The notes beneath the pieces were generated by a model. It saw only the letters and a program-made list of their open reading frames with translations, ran no database searches and was not told where the DNA came from. A program made the position numbers and the translations under genes. A DNA stretch of 64,000 nucleotides from Diplolepis rosae (taxonomy: Eukaryota > Arthropoda > Insecta > Hymenoptera > Diplolepididae), in assembly GCA_030998225.1 (NCBI GenBank), contig JAPYXD010000755.1, forward strand, positions 3,211,501-3,275,500. The letters run 5' to 3'. Numbering within the stretch: the stretch's first letter is position 1; each line of letters opens with the position of its first letter. Below are positions 54,540-64,000 of this stretch, one piece after another.

Positions 54540-55640
54540 ACATTTTTACATTCTCATCATGGATGAGAAGGTATTGGTTTTATGTGAAAAATGACTTTCG
54601 AAATTTTCATCAAATCTTTACGTTTTGAGACCCCCTGAGTCAGAAAAAACGGTTTTTACGAAAATGTCTGTCTGTCTGTAGGTCGTGTGCGACATAACTT
54701 TCGATAGAATTATCAGATTGAATTGAGCTTTGGTACACTTTATCGGAGCCAAAAAAGTAAGGACAAGTTCGTTAACCAGTCACATCCAATCAAAATTGAG
54801 GGGTTGAGCACTACTTTTGTGTTTTTGAAAACAATTTTTTGACAAAATCAAAAATTTCAATACTGGTTTTAGATAGTGCTCATAAATCTCTAAAAATTAT
54901 CTTGATAACATTATTTGATTAAATCAAAATTAGAAATGTTACAGGATATTCAAATTCGAAAAAAGTCAATATGAAAATTCCATTTTCCAGTTAAATTATA
55001 CGAGATACGAAAAAACGTTATGATACAATATTATTTTCTACATAAAGTCCTACAAATTTGAATTGTAACATTTTTTCATAAGATGCATATTTTTCTTTTT
55101 AATTCAAAAAAAAATATTGAAAATCCAAAATTCAATTTTTTAACAATATTATGTGAAATACGAAAAAAACGTAAGAATACAAAGTTTGTCGTTTCAAAAA
55201 GGTCTACAAATTTTGTCTCACACAGTTTCTGATAAAACATATATTTTTCGTTTCAATTCCAAAAAATACAATTAAAATTAAAAAATTCCATTTTTTAGAC
55301 AAAATATGTGAGATACAAAAAAAAACGTTTAGATGGAAAATTGTTTGCCTAAATGAGGTCTACAAATTCTCATTAAGACATTTCGGGACATGAGGTATAT
55401 TTTATGTTTTGATTTTTAATATTAAAAAAATTCGATTTTTTTCACCAAAATATGTGAGATACGACATAAGCGTTGTTCTGCAAAATCGTTTCCTTAAATA
55501 AAGTCTACGACTATTTTTTCTTTTTGAGAGATTTGGAAGAAAATAAATTATTTTGATCGTGTAATTTATTAAAAAGTTACTGAAATGTATACAGAAAATC
55601 GAGCGCGAAGCGCGAGCGCCATGATGATAATGTGTTCCTT
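54540..55640. repeat. Diverged tandem repeat, about 150-bp period
   Basis: TAT(A/G)(C/T)GAGATACGA-type unit starts occur at 54997, 55150, 55305 and 55451 (spacing 153, 155, 146), each followed by an ACG..T and a later TCTACAAATTT-type word. The block begins after GTCTGTCTGTCTG (54667) and ends with AGCGCGAAGCGCGAGCGCC (55603-55621), a GCGC-GAA-GCGC hairpin. A dispersed non-coding repeat of insect type, no frame. Confidence 0.65.
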
Positions 55641-56270
55641 AAGGCTGATAGAGCCTTAAGTAAATTGACTAAAACAGGATTTGCCACGTATGAAAAAAAA
55701 ATTCCTTTTTTCGCTAAATTGAGTATAGTTTTCATAGCTTCAAATAAACGAAAGATTCAGATCGAATGGAGATAAAAATTCTTATTAAAGTCACCTGTTT
55801 GTTTGGTATCATGAAAGTGAATATCGCTGTTCTAATTAAATTAAATTTAGAAGCCAGATTTGTCGCTTATCTACTTTTTCTCATCATTTGAACTAAGATA
55901 TATTTTTGCACGAACTATTTACAATTTATTGTTAGATGAACACAGTATTACATCGAATGTTGAGATCAACGCAGATATTATTCAATACAAAATTTTTAAA
56001 GTGTTTGAATGTCTAACTTAACCTCAAACTGTCATTTGACGTCACTATCGCCATCTTTTTTATCAGGTAGCAGTTATTTCTTATATCTCTGATTCAGCTA
56101 TACTTTAATGATTGGGTCGAACAAATGATATCGCTGAAACCTTTAAATTGGTCAAAGATATTTACTTAAGCTGATTCAGAGATCTTCTTACATTTACTTG
56201 ATTTAACTTATTTAAGCAAATAATTAACCATTGTGACTTTTAACTGTAACTGTAAAAAGGATTTACTTCT
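55640..56270. other. AT-rich spacer, nothing supported
   Basis: No gene or terminal repeats recognised. Confidence 0.5.
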
Positions 56271-56299
56271 CTGTTATAACTGTATTTTTTCCGTGTATG

Positions 56300-57690
56300 C
56301 AATTTGAACAAATGTGTTAATGCAAATTTGTAACTTATTTACAGGGCCGCCTCGTCCTATCCAGTTTTCGTCAAAAATCTCATTCATCACTTGTCTTGAA
56401 AAGAGAGCATAATGGGGTAGTGCAGCGTCGTGTTGCATCCACATGTTCATGCGAACATGCAAGGGCACGTCTTTCATTAATTGAGGCAGTACGTTTTGCA
56501 GAAAGTTTGCGTAAACTTGCCCAGTCAAGCGACTTTCAAAAAAATATGGACCAATGACGTGATTGCCGACAATGCCGCACCAACAATTAACGGACCACGA
56601 ATGTTGAAATGGTACAGTTCTCATCTATCGAAAATTCTCATTTGCCCAATAATGAATATTATGCCTATTCACATTTCCCGTATTTGCGAAATTAGATTCA
56701 TCAGAAAAAAGCATATAACTCAAAAATGAGACATCTGTGCGTATTTTTCTACGAATCCAATTACAGAAATTGACGCGTTTTAGGAAATCATTGCCGTAAA
56801 AATCCTGATGTAATGAGGTACGATATACACTGAAAGAAATTTATCGTGAATACAGACAATTTTCTGGTTATATTTGCAAAAGAGTTTGGCTGTCTCAGAT
56901 ACAGTTAAACTGTATGGGTGTTTCATAAAAACAGTTATAGTTGAAGGGATACTACTGCACCAGTAATATACTTTCAATACACACATCTAAACTGATATGG
57001 CTGCAACAGATGAAACATGGTTATGGTTCCTTTAGCCAAACTCTGTTTTGGAAAATCAGCTCAACTTCAAACAGACGCTTTTCTGCTAGTGATGCGTAGT
57101 AGTTTCAGAGCTTAGGGGTAAGTAAACTATTATATCAGTGGTTGATTATAAATCTAAAAAAAAAAAAATTAAATCGATACCAGCAATACGTGTTTTGTTT
57201 TCATGATCACATACGATCACTCTGCAAACGTTTGAACGCACACCAATATACATCCTTGAAACAAACCATTTTGTTTTGCTAAATCAGCATAACAGTCGAT
57301 GGATAATACAATCAGAAGGACATTTATGAAAGTTTCCTAAGCTGATAGCTAATTTAAAGACATGTTATTAGATCAACTAGTATTTGTTAATTTCTTATTC
57401 ATACTTATTAACACACAAAATAATATAACTGAAGTAAGAAGATTTTCTTTCTAATTTGCATAGAAATTCTATAACAAACTCGGTTAGGTAGAAACACAAT
57501 ACCATTTCCTTCAGTGTAGATGGAACTTGTGTTGGTGTAAGATTCTTAATACAGATCACTGACTAATTCTACTCTTTTTTTCTATTTGCCTGTTGCTTGC
57601 ATGTGGATTTAGTGCAGCGAAAGCTAAGATAGCAGCCGCAATATTTTCATTAACAATTGGTCGACGTTTGACTCGTGTTTGTTTCACATA
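56300..57690 (-). pseudogene. Mariner/IS630-type transposase split by a nested element
   Basis: Minus strand from about 57665: RPIVNENIAAAILAFAALNP then a stop and SVLRILHQHKFHL (57520). After the insert at 56828-57516 the reading resumes as YRTSLHQDFYGNDFLKRVNF, MLFSDESNFANTG (first catalytic Asp), GIVGNHVIGPYFFE and MNMWMQHDAALPHYA (second Asp), WIGRGGPV, where homology ends at GTAAATAAG. The third-Asp region is missing. It is the same family as the fragment at position 1. There is a stop at about 56624. With the insert and one TA removed the two halves read through in frame. Confidence 0.85.
56828..57516. mobile_element. Nested short TIR element (TA duplication)
   Basis: Ends CACTGAA(A/G)GAAAT at 56828 and, inverted, at 57516, flanked by TA (56826-57827-type duplication: 56826-56827 and 57517-57518). 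689 bp, no frame. The end sequence resembles the CAC(G/A)GAGAAAAAT ends of the element at 27074 in layout, though not closely in bases. Confidence 0.8.
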
Positions 57691-57694
57691 TTTT

Positions 57695-60053
57695 TTAGTT
57701 TTTCTTCAAGTGCGGCCGTTAATTTTCTTTCCAAAATTATGTTTAAAAAAAAAGCTTGATTTTTTTCCTTTAAAATGAGCCATGGTCGAAAGTGGGGCGA
57801 AAGAAATTGGTGGAGATATATAACACTCATTGCGCACGGTTTCTCCCACGCGAGCGCCCATGCTTCAAATTCAGAATGTACGGATTCTATTCGACTACAA
57901 ATAATCGACTACAAGCTGCATTTTTTAACCAAATAATTATTATCCTTTTTCTAAGGAAAATCATAAGCGTGATCCGTGCAGTTTAAGAATAATTTCTGCA
58001 GCTCTTGAAAAAAGTATCCCAGTATACCCATCGATGCGAAACTGTGTGTAAATTGCAGAAAAGAAATTTCTCAACTTGCATTGCTATCCTCTTTGTGTTC
58101 TCATACTGATCCATCAATTGAAGATGCTTCAGTGATCAACGATAATTCACCTCCTATTCTCGAGAATGATATTTTAATGGAAGACGACGATATCTTTGCC
58201 GATCCTTCGACATCCAAGTTTAAAAAATCTAGAAGTGATTGTTCTGATGAAAATCATTACGCCGGAATGGAGGTTCTTGAACAAATAAAAGAAAAATTTC
58301 AAAAATCTGCACGTAATTCAGAAAAAGTATTACTTTTAACTCTTGCTCCGAAATCTTGGGGCCGCAGAAGATTGGCTAAATAATTTGATGTTTCTGAACG
58401 CCAAACTAGAAAGGCTAAGAAATTAGTAGCTGAGAATGGTATTTTAACTTGTCCTAATTTAAAAAAAGGTAAAACTTTAGATTCCGAGATTGAAAATTTG
58501 GTCAAAAAAGTTTACCTTGATGATGAGAATAATCGTATCATGCATGGCATGCAAGATTTCGTTTCCGTAAAAAAAGATGATGGCTCCCGTGAGCACGTTA
58601 AAAAAAAGTTAATTCTTCGCAATCTTTCTGAATTATATGCAAATTTCAAAGCTCAGCATCCTACAGTTAAAATTTTGTCATCAAAATTCTCTCAGCTAAG
58701 ACCCCGAAATTGCATACTCGCTGGAGCCAGTGGTACGCATACTGTTTGTGTTTGTGTCCATCATGAAAACGTTAATCTAATGCTAGATGTTGTAGATTTA
58801 AAAGAACCAACCTGCGAAAATTTTTCCCCCATTAAGACTTATCATGATGCTATGAACAGGATTATGTGTAGAGTTCCGACTTCAGAATGCTACTTGAATG
58901 AATGCACAGCGTGTCCTGGTACAAGCGCACTTAAGGACTTTATAACATCAGTTCTCGCAGACCAGTGTATTGACAGAGTAGAAATCCAGACTTGGCAACA
59001 AACTGACAGATGTACGTTACGCACGGAAATAACAGACACAGAAGATTTTGCTGAACAGATTTGCGAACGCTTGCTTCAGATTAAACCTCACTCTTTTACA
59101 GCCAAACAACAGTCGAATTTCTTCAAAAACCTTAAGGACACACTGAAAGAAGGAGAATTTCTTATCCTTTGTGATTTCGCTGAAAACTATGCCTTTGTAG
59201 TCTAAAATGCAGCTCAGTCATTTCATTGGAACAATGGTCAAGCTACCATCTTTACAGTGGTAATTTATTATAAAGAGGACAACATTCTAAAGCACCGCAG
59301 TCTTGCTATGTTATCAGACTGATTGACTCATGACACACTTGCTGTGTACGAATTTCAAAAAATTATTACACACTATTTGAAAAAGAATTTCCAACCCAGA
59401 AAAATGATTTATTTTACAGATGGAGCCGCCCAGCACTTTAAAAATAAATATAACTTCATCAATTTGCTCCACTATGAAATGGATTTTGGTATTCCAGCCG
59501 AGTGGAATTTCCATGCAACGGCGCACGGAAAAGGCCCTTGTGATGGTATTGGGGGAAATTTAAAAAGACTCACAGCGCGTTCTAGCCTACAAGCGTCATC
59601 TAAAGATCCGATTTTGACTGCTGATGCCTTGTATCAATGGGCAAAGAAAAATTTAGTTGAAAATTTAGTATTCTTTAGTCCCAAAGAAAATCACGTTATC
59701 ACAGATCAAGAACTTAAGAGTAGATTTGCATCAGCAAACACTATGGCTGGTACACAAAAATATCACTCTTTCGTTCCCTCTGCTGAATTAACTTTCATGT
59801 TGAGGAAATATTCGTCATCATTAGAATTTGATGTTTTCCCGAAAAAAACTGTGAGGCAGAGAAGAAACAGAACTGCACATACACTGTAATAAGCAAATTA
59901 TTTTACTCAATTTTCGATGTGAGAGATGAGGGGACTCACGCTAAAAAATCATCCCGAATTAGAAATTAATTTTTATCTTTAATTTTGCACCAGCCAAAAA
60001 TAACAGTTTTACGAACAAATTATACAAAGTACAATTAAATAAGTTCCCAATGG
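57695..60053 (+). mobile_element. Sola-like DNA transposon, fuller copy lacking both ends
   Basis: The 5' flank 57695-57840 (AAGTGCGGCCGTTAATTTTC) matches, in inverted orientation, the 3' subterminal part of the deletion copy (15540-15690), so it belongs to the long terminal inverted structure. The 3' flank matches copy 1 to TTCCCAATGG at 60053, then diverges. The outermost TIRs seen at 14755/15892 are missing here. Transposase coding region is nearly complete between. Confidence 0.75.
57960..59889 (+). pseudogene. Sola-like transposase, nearly full, three in-frame stops
   Basis: One frame from KLCVNCRKEI (58039, Cys finger; an upstream frameshift near 58015-58035 joins HKRDPCSLR) through an acidic stretch, KTLDSEIENLVKKVYLDDEN, LRNLSELYANFK, LRPRNCILAGASGTHTVCVC, and a Cys cluster NECTACPG. 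Putative catalytic positions: LILCDFAENYAFVV (about 59172), YFTDGAAQHFKNK (about 59415) and GKGPCDGIGGNLK (about 59535). It ends VRQRRNRTAHTL at 59889. Stops: TAA 58381-58383, TAA 59203-59205, TGA 59320-59322, all in the same frame. A D-D-D layout and a 4-bp duplication in the sister copy fit Sola; I could not check this. Confidence 0.75.
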
Positions 60054-60315
60054 CCCATTATGAACCACTGTACTGCCTTCAATGACAGGTATACGATGTT
60101 TTTCTAGTTTTTATCTCTGAATAATAAAATTATTGTATTCATTCCTACACCTGCTAATTCAAATTTGATCGCAGAATCATAATTGCAATGTTTTAAATGT
60201 TTTTTTTATCGTTCTTAACCATAATAATTCGAGGTCAGAGAACGGTCAGAAAACGGTCAGAAAACAGTCAGATAACAGTCAGAGTATTCTACGACCGTTT
60301 TCTCAACCGGGTCCG

Positions 60316-60730
60316 CTAGGGATAACCTTCACTAGTTTCTGTATTTTTTATATTAACATAAAATGTTGTAACTGTTCGAGCTGGAATAGTAAATGTATTG
60401 GTAGATTTAAAAGGGTAACGGTGGTTCTCAATTTCTAAGCATTTTGAGGTATAGTTTATATTTACACTATTATCTTGAAAAAATTCTGATCCTAATTGTC
60501 CATCCTCTTCTACTGGGACTTCATTTGGAATGATGTTAAATATCGTTGGATAACCAAAAATGTTTATTTTTACCTGTCCTAATGCGTAAAGTGGTAAATC
60601 ATTAATTCCTGTAAGCTTTAATACGTTTTGGCTATTTATTGGTACTTCAGGGTTGAGAACTTTTTGCTTAATTAAATTTTGAGCAGCACCAGTATCAATC
60701 ATTATGTGTGTTGGATTTTTTAAACCTTCC
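60316..60730 (-). pseudogene. Gypsy protease fragment (second Gypsy family)
   Basis: Minus strand: IMIDTGAAQNLIKQ (active-site DTG), LTGINDLPLYALGQVKI, then QLGSEFFQ in the G(x)LG..F position of Gypsy proteases. Open for 128 residues. The active site looks intact. Different sequence from the protease at 33.6 kb, so a second lineage. Confidence 0.75.
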
Positions 60731-60899
60731 CTTAATATTATAATTGATGGGATAGCAGTAGATTTTGAAATATTTATTTTTGTTGTATGATCGTTAGAAG
60801 TGGATGCCAGTGGTCCTCGATTTATGCTTTCCTCGGTGCACCCGTGCTGGGAAGAGCTTTGGAGTTTTCCTAATGAGCTGTTTGTGATTAGTTATTTGG

Positions 60900-61463
60900 T
60901 CGTATCTTGCAGTCGCGTACTAAATGACCGGGTTTTTTGCAGTAATTGCAAATTATTTCAGTATAATTTGAATTTCGTTGAGTGTTGTTTTTTTGCAAAA
61001 ATCTATTTTCAAATTGTACACTTTGATTTTAGAACCTTCCTGAGTTAATGTTTTTATACTGTCCTGGATTCAATTGTCTATTATTATTATTAACATTGTT
61101 ATTATTATTGTACAAATTTCTAGGAAAATTATTATTATTGTTGTATCCTTGTTGTAAAAAATTATTATTTTTTCTATAATTGTCATTTCTATTTTGTAAA
61201 CAATGATTGTTCTTATTATCAAAATTATAATTTTTATTTCTTAAAAAATTGTTGATTGGGGAATTATTGTAATTATTTCATGCAAAATTATTATTTTTAC
61301 TTTGACCATTGAAATTATTATATCTTCGTTGGTTAGGATACAAAAAATTCTGTTGTTTATTATTAAGAGCTGCATCTTGAGCTTTACTTAAATAAAAACA
61401 TTTTTCAGTTGTGTGACCTGCTTTCCTACAAGTTAAACAAATAGTTTTGTTTTCAAGTGACAC
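60900..61463 (-). pseudogene. Gypsy gag zinc knuckles, broken
   Basis: Minus strand from 61463: NKTICLTCRKAGHTTEKC is a C-x2-C-x4-H-x4-C knuckle, followed by a very Asn-rich, AAT-repeat-driven stretch (61070-61340) and, near 60960-60915, a second knuckle CNYCKKPGHLVRDC in another frame. Nucleocapsid part of gag lying upstream of the protease at 60316-60730 in the same orientation. Confidence 0.7.
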
Positions 61464-61493
61464 GTTAAACCAACTTTATTATTTTGAGTATTA

Positions 61494-61612
61494 GTTTATT
61501 CCCTGCTCTGATTGTACAGCAAATTACATAGGTACGTCTAAACAACCTCTCAAAAATGAAATTCGTGAACACATCAAAGATGTTTACAATCCCCATGACG
61601 AATTTAATTGAT
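61494..61612 (+). pseudogene. Penelope-type GIY-YIG endonuclease scrap
   Basis: The plus strand reads FIPCSDCTANYIGTSKQPLK then NEIREHIKDVYNP, matching the CxxC..YIGxT....R(I/L)xEH core of Penelope endonucleases. Only about 40 residues. It lies exactly between minus-strand gag and plus-strand integrase pieces of Gypsy origin. Confidence 0.6.
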
Positions 61613-62250
61613 GAAGCTCATTCTTCATCATTAAGAGGCCATAAAGGCGTCACAAAAACTCATAATCGAATTTGACAGAAATTTTTCTGGGAAAATATGA
61701 AAGTAGACATTCAAAAATATATTCAAGGTTGTTTAAAATGTCAACTGAAAAAATTAATCAGAGTTAAAACTAAAAATCCTATGGTAATCACTGACATGCT
61801 TACTATTACACTTGAAAAAATACCAATGGATATTGTTGGTCCACTGCCAGAAACAAAATTTGGAAATTTGTATATTCTTACCATACAAGATAATTTTACA
61901 AAATACTCTTTAACAATACCTCTACCTAATCATCAAGCTAATACAATAGCAGATGCGTTCGTGGACAAATTTATTTGCATATTTGGTTTGTCGAAATGAG
62001 TACTAACGGACCGAGGCAGAGATTTTTTAAGAAATTCATTGAAAAGATTAGCAAGACGCTTTAGGATAAAACAATGTCGTACCACAGCTTTTCAACCTCA
62101 ATCAAACGGATCATTAGAACGCTCACATTATCTTTTAGGAGAGTATGTCAAACAGTTTGTTGCAAAAATTCAGAATGGGATGATTGACTTTAACCAGCAA
62201 TTTCTCATAAAACACAAGTGTACACGAAGGCACAGAATGTAAGCCTAATG
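61613..62250 (+). pseudogene. Gypsy integrase fragment
   Basis: Reads RGHKGVTKTHNRI (HH half of the finger), then GCLKCQLKK (CC half), PMDIVGPLPETKFGN (first Asp), a TGA at 61997, LTDRGRDFLRN (second Asp) and QSNGSLERSHYLLGEYVKQF (Glu). All three catalytic positions are present. It is on the strand opposite to the neighbouring gag/protease pieces, so an inversion or separate insertion is required. Confidence 0.85.
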
Positions 62251-62424
62251 AATTAGCATTTGGTAAATTAGCCCGTGAACCCTCCAGTGAACCTTTATCA
62301 CAAAATGAAAAAATGTAAACCTGTGATGATCATTTGATAAACTTCGTCATGAAACTGCATGAAATGCGAACTCAAGCGAGAATCTTATAACAGCAAAATA
62401 AAAATAAAAAATGTATTGGATCTA

Positions 62425-63690
62425 TAACTTAATTCGTGCGGTTTTTTTTCAAAATTTGAACGTTTATTTAAGAAAAACATGTACAGTAGTATTATTCAAA
62501 GTATTGCCCATCTGAAGCTATGAGTATTTCCCATTTTTCTGGCAAATGCTGGATTCCATCCCAAAAGAACTGTGCCGGGTTGGCGGCCAAGAATGAATCA
62601 AGCCAATTTTTGATACCCTGTTCTGATGTGAACCGTATTACAGTGAGGGCGTTCTGTATCAACTAGAACAAATGGTAGTCAGAAGGGGCAAGGTCTGGGC
62701 TATAAGGCGGGTGGGGTAAAACTTCCCAACCACTGTTTTCCAAATAGTTCTTAACCGGAATAGCAACATGGGGCCGAGCGTTCTCATGATGGAAAATTAT
62801 TGCCTTGTGTCTGGTCGCATTTTCCGGGCGTTTTTCGGCTATGGCTCTCTTCAAACGGATTAATTGTGTTCGGTGGCGTTCTCCATTGATGGTTTTATCC
62901 GGTTGTAGCAGCTCATAATACAGCACACCCTTCTGATCCCACCAAATACAGAGCATTACCTTCGCGCCACGGATATTCAACTTTGCCGTTGATTTGGCTG
63001 GTTGGCCGGGTTTCACATATGATTTTTTGCGCTTGGGGTTGTCGTAATGGATCCATTTTTCATCACCAATAACAATCCGATGCAAAAATGACTTCTTCTT
63101 CCGGCGTTCCAGCAGCATTTCGGACATGCAAAACCGTCTTTTAACGTCTCTCTGCTTGAGTTCATGTGGAACCCAATTTCCTTGCTATTGAATGTATCCG
63201 GCTGCTTTTAAACGTTTTGAAATGGCTGCTTGAGTGACTCCAAAAGATTCTGCGAGCTCTTTTTGTGTTTGGCAACAATATTCATCGAGTAATGCTTCCA
63301 GTTCTTCATCTTCAAACTTTTTTGCTGCCTTGGACGTTCTTCGTCTTCCAAGCCAAAATCACCACTTTTAAATCGTGCAAACCACTTTTGGCACGTTCGC
63401 TCAGCTAGAGCATGTTCACCATAAACTTCCACCAAAATACGGTGACTTTCAGCAGCAGTTTTCCTTATATTAAAGTAATGAAGAAGAACTTCCCCCAAAA
63501 ACACTTTTTCAGGTACAAAGTTTGACATATTTCAGTGAAAAAAAATTATTGTTGTGTCCACTTCAAACGAATGACATATACTGAAAAAGATGCACAATGA
63601 AATAGCTTTCAAACGCATGTTCGGAATATTAGAACGATGGAATAATAATCATGTTACGCCATCTCTTAGCAAACCGCACGAACTAAGTTA
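62425..63690 (-). mobile_element. Mariner (mellifera-type), almost full length
   Basis: Inverted ends ACTTA(A/G)TTCGTGCGGTTT near 62427 and 63688, next to TA at both sides. About 1.26 kb, the normal mariner size. Transposase on the minus strand. Confidence 0.9.
62492..63528 (-). pseudogene. Mariner transposase, full length with stops and a frameshift
   Basis: ATG 63528 (MSNFVPEKVFLGEVLLHYFN). A frameshift near 63335 puts the second HTH (AESFGVTQAAISKRLK) in another frame, a TAG lies near 63188, then the frame runs from MLLERRKKKSFLHRIVIGDE (first catalytic Asp in GDEKWIHYDN). The second position reads FHHENARPH, Glu instead of the usual Asp; the third is SPDLAPSDYHLF, followed by TAG at about 62662. 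The C-terminus ASDGQYFE is at 62492. The Asp-to-Glu change alone would probably cripple catalysis; this is inference from mariner mutant knowledge. Confidence 0.9.
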
Positions 63691-63699
63691 TAGATATTC

Positions 63700-64000
63700 T
63701 TGACTTGTATTCGTCTGGGTTTAGAGTATCTATTTAGAGGCATTAGCGAGTCTATCAAGGATACGAAAGATAGAGTGGGATGCAGACTGGAAGGGCTTGA
63801 TGAGGAATTTTTCAGAAAATAATTGGTATCAGTCAGAGAGGGGGAACTCATCCAATTCTGATTGCGTAACAATGATTGGGATGGATATGCGGTAACCCGT
63901 GATAACTCTTAGGATCTTGTGAAGTATAACGAGTTTAATACTAGGTTCGCAACAGTCATTTCATTTTTTTTTTCATGATTGTCAAAGCAAGTTTATTAAT
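63700..64000. other. Flanking DNA, nothing supported
   Basis: No gene or repeat recognised to the window end. Confidence 0.5.

Overview
This window looks like nuclear DNA of an insect or related arthropod. It is AT-rich, with long non-coding stretches, short exons with GT/AG borders, and dense layers of animal transposons (mariner/Tc1, piggyBac-like, a DDD-type Sola-like element, R1-like LINE, Penelope, BEL/Pao and an env-bearing Gypsy). There is no bacterial operon, CRISPR array or rRNA. The species cannot be named from sequence alone. Almost every long open frame is a transposon gene or its remnant; the one convincing host gene is a set of minus-strand exons at 40.5-42.1 kb that resemble HPS4, a BLOC-3 subunit.

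Layout. 0-3 kb: a mariner-like transposase tail, remnants of two zinc-finger/transposase-like families, and an array of small hairpins (1.7-2.15 kb). 5.6-8.2 kb: a decayed mariner, a foldback, and a mariner deletion copy with intact ends. 9.7-12.4 kb: R1-like LINE debris and a cysteine-rich arthropod orphan family. 13.4-15.9 kb: GC-rich hairpin repeats and a deletion copy of a Sola-like element with TIRs and a CATA duplication. 17.4-34.7 kb: a large minus-strand Gypsy/errantivirus-like element (gag, pol, a third ORF, env). A 7.5-kb BEL/Pao element (18357-25890) lies inside env, a TIR element lies before env, and a mariner-like fragment lies inside pol. 38-39.7 kb: a piggyBac-like gene interrupted by a small mariner. 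40.5-42.1 kb: the HPS4-like exons. 42.8-51.3 kb: an inverted pair of about 460-bp repeats flanking structured GC-rich repeats, Penelope, mariner and Tc1 copies. 52.7-54.2 kb: a foldback of about 1.5 kb. 54.5-57.7 kb: 150-bp tandem repeats and a mariner-like element carrying a nested TA-flanked insert. 57.7-60.05 kb: the fuller Sola-like copy. 60.3-62.3 kb: pieces of another Gypsy in opposite orientations around a Penelope endonuclease scrap. 62.4-63.7 kb: a nearly full-length but inactivated mariner.

The most unusual item is the third ORF of the Gypsy element (28565-29185, minus strand). It encodes what reads as a double-stranded-RNA-binding domain followed by a retroviral-type CCHC zinc knuckle, lies between integrase and env, and has a splice-acceptor-like sequence just upstream of its ATG, as env does. 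This suggests a retroelement-encoded dsRNA-binding protein, possibly an RNAi antagonist; that function is inference. The second notable item is the array of GNRA-capped hairpins with paired base changes at 1.7-2.15 kb and a related structured locus at 43.7-44.1 kb.
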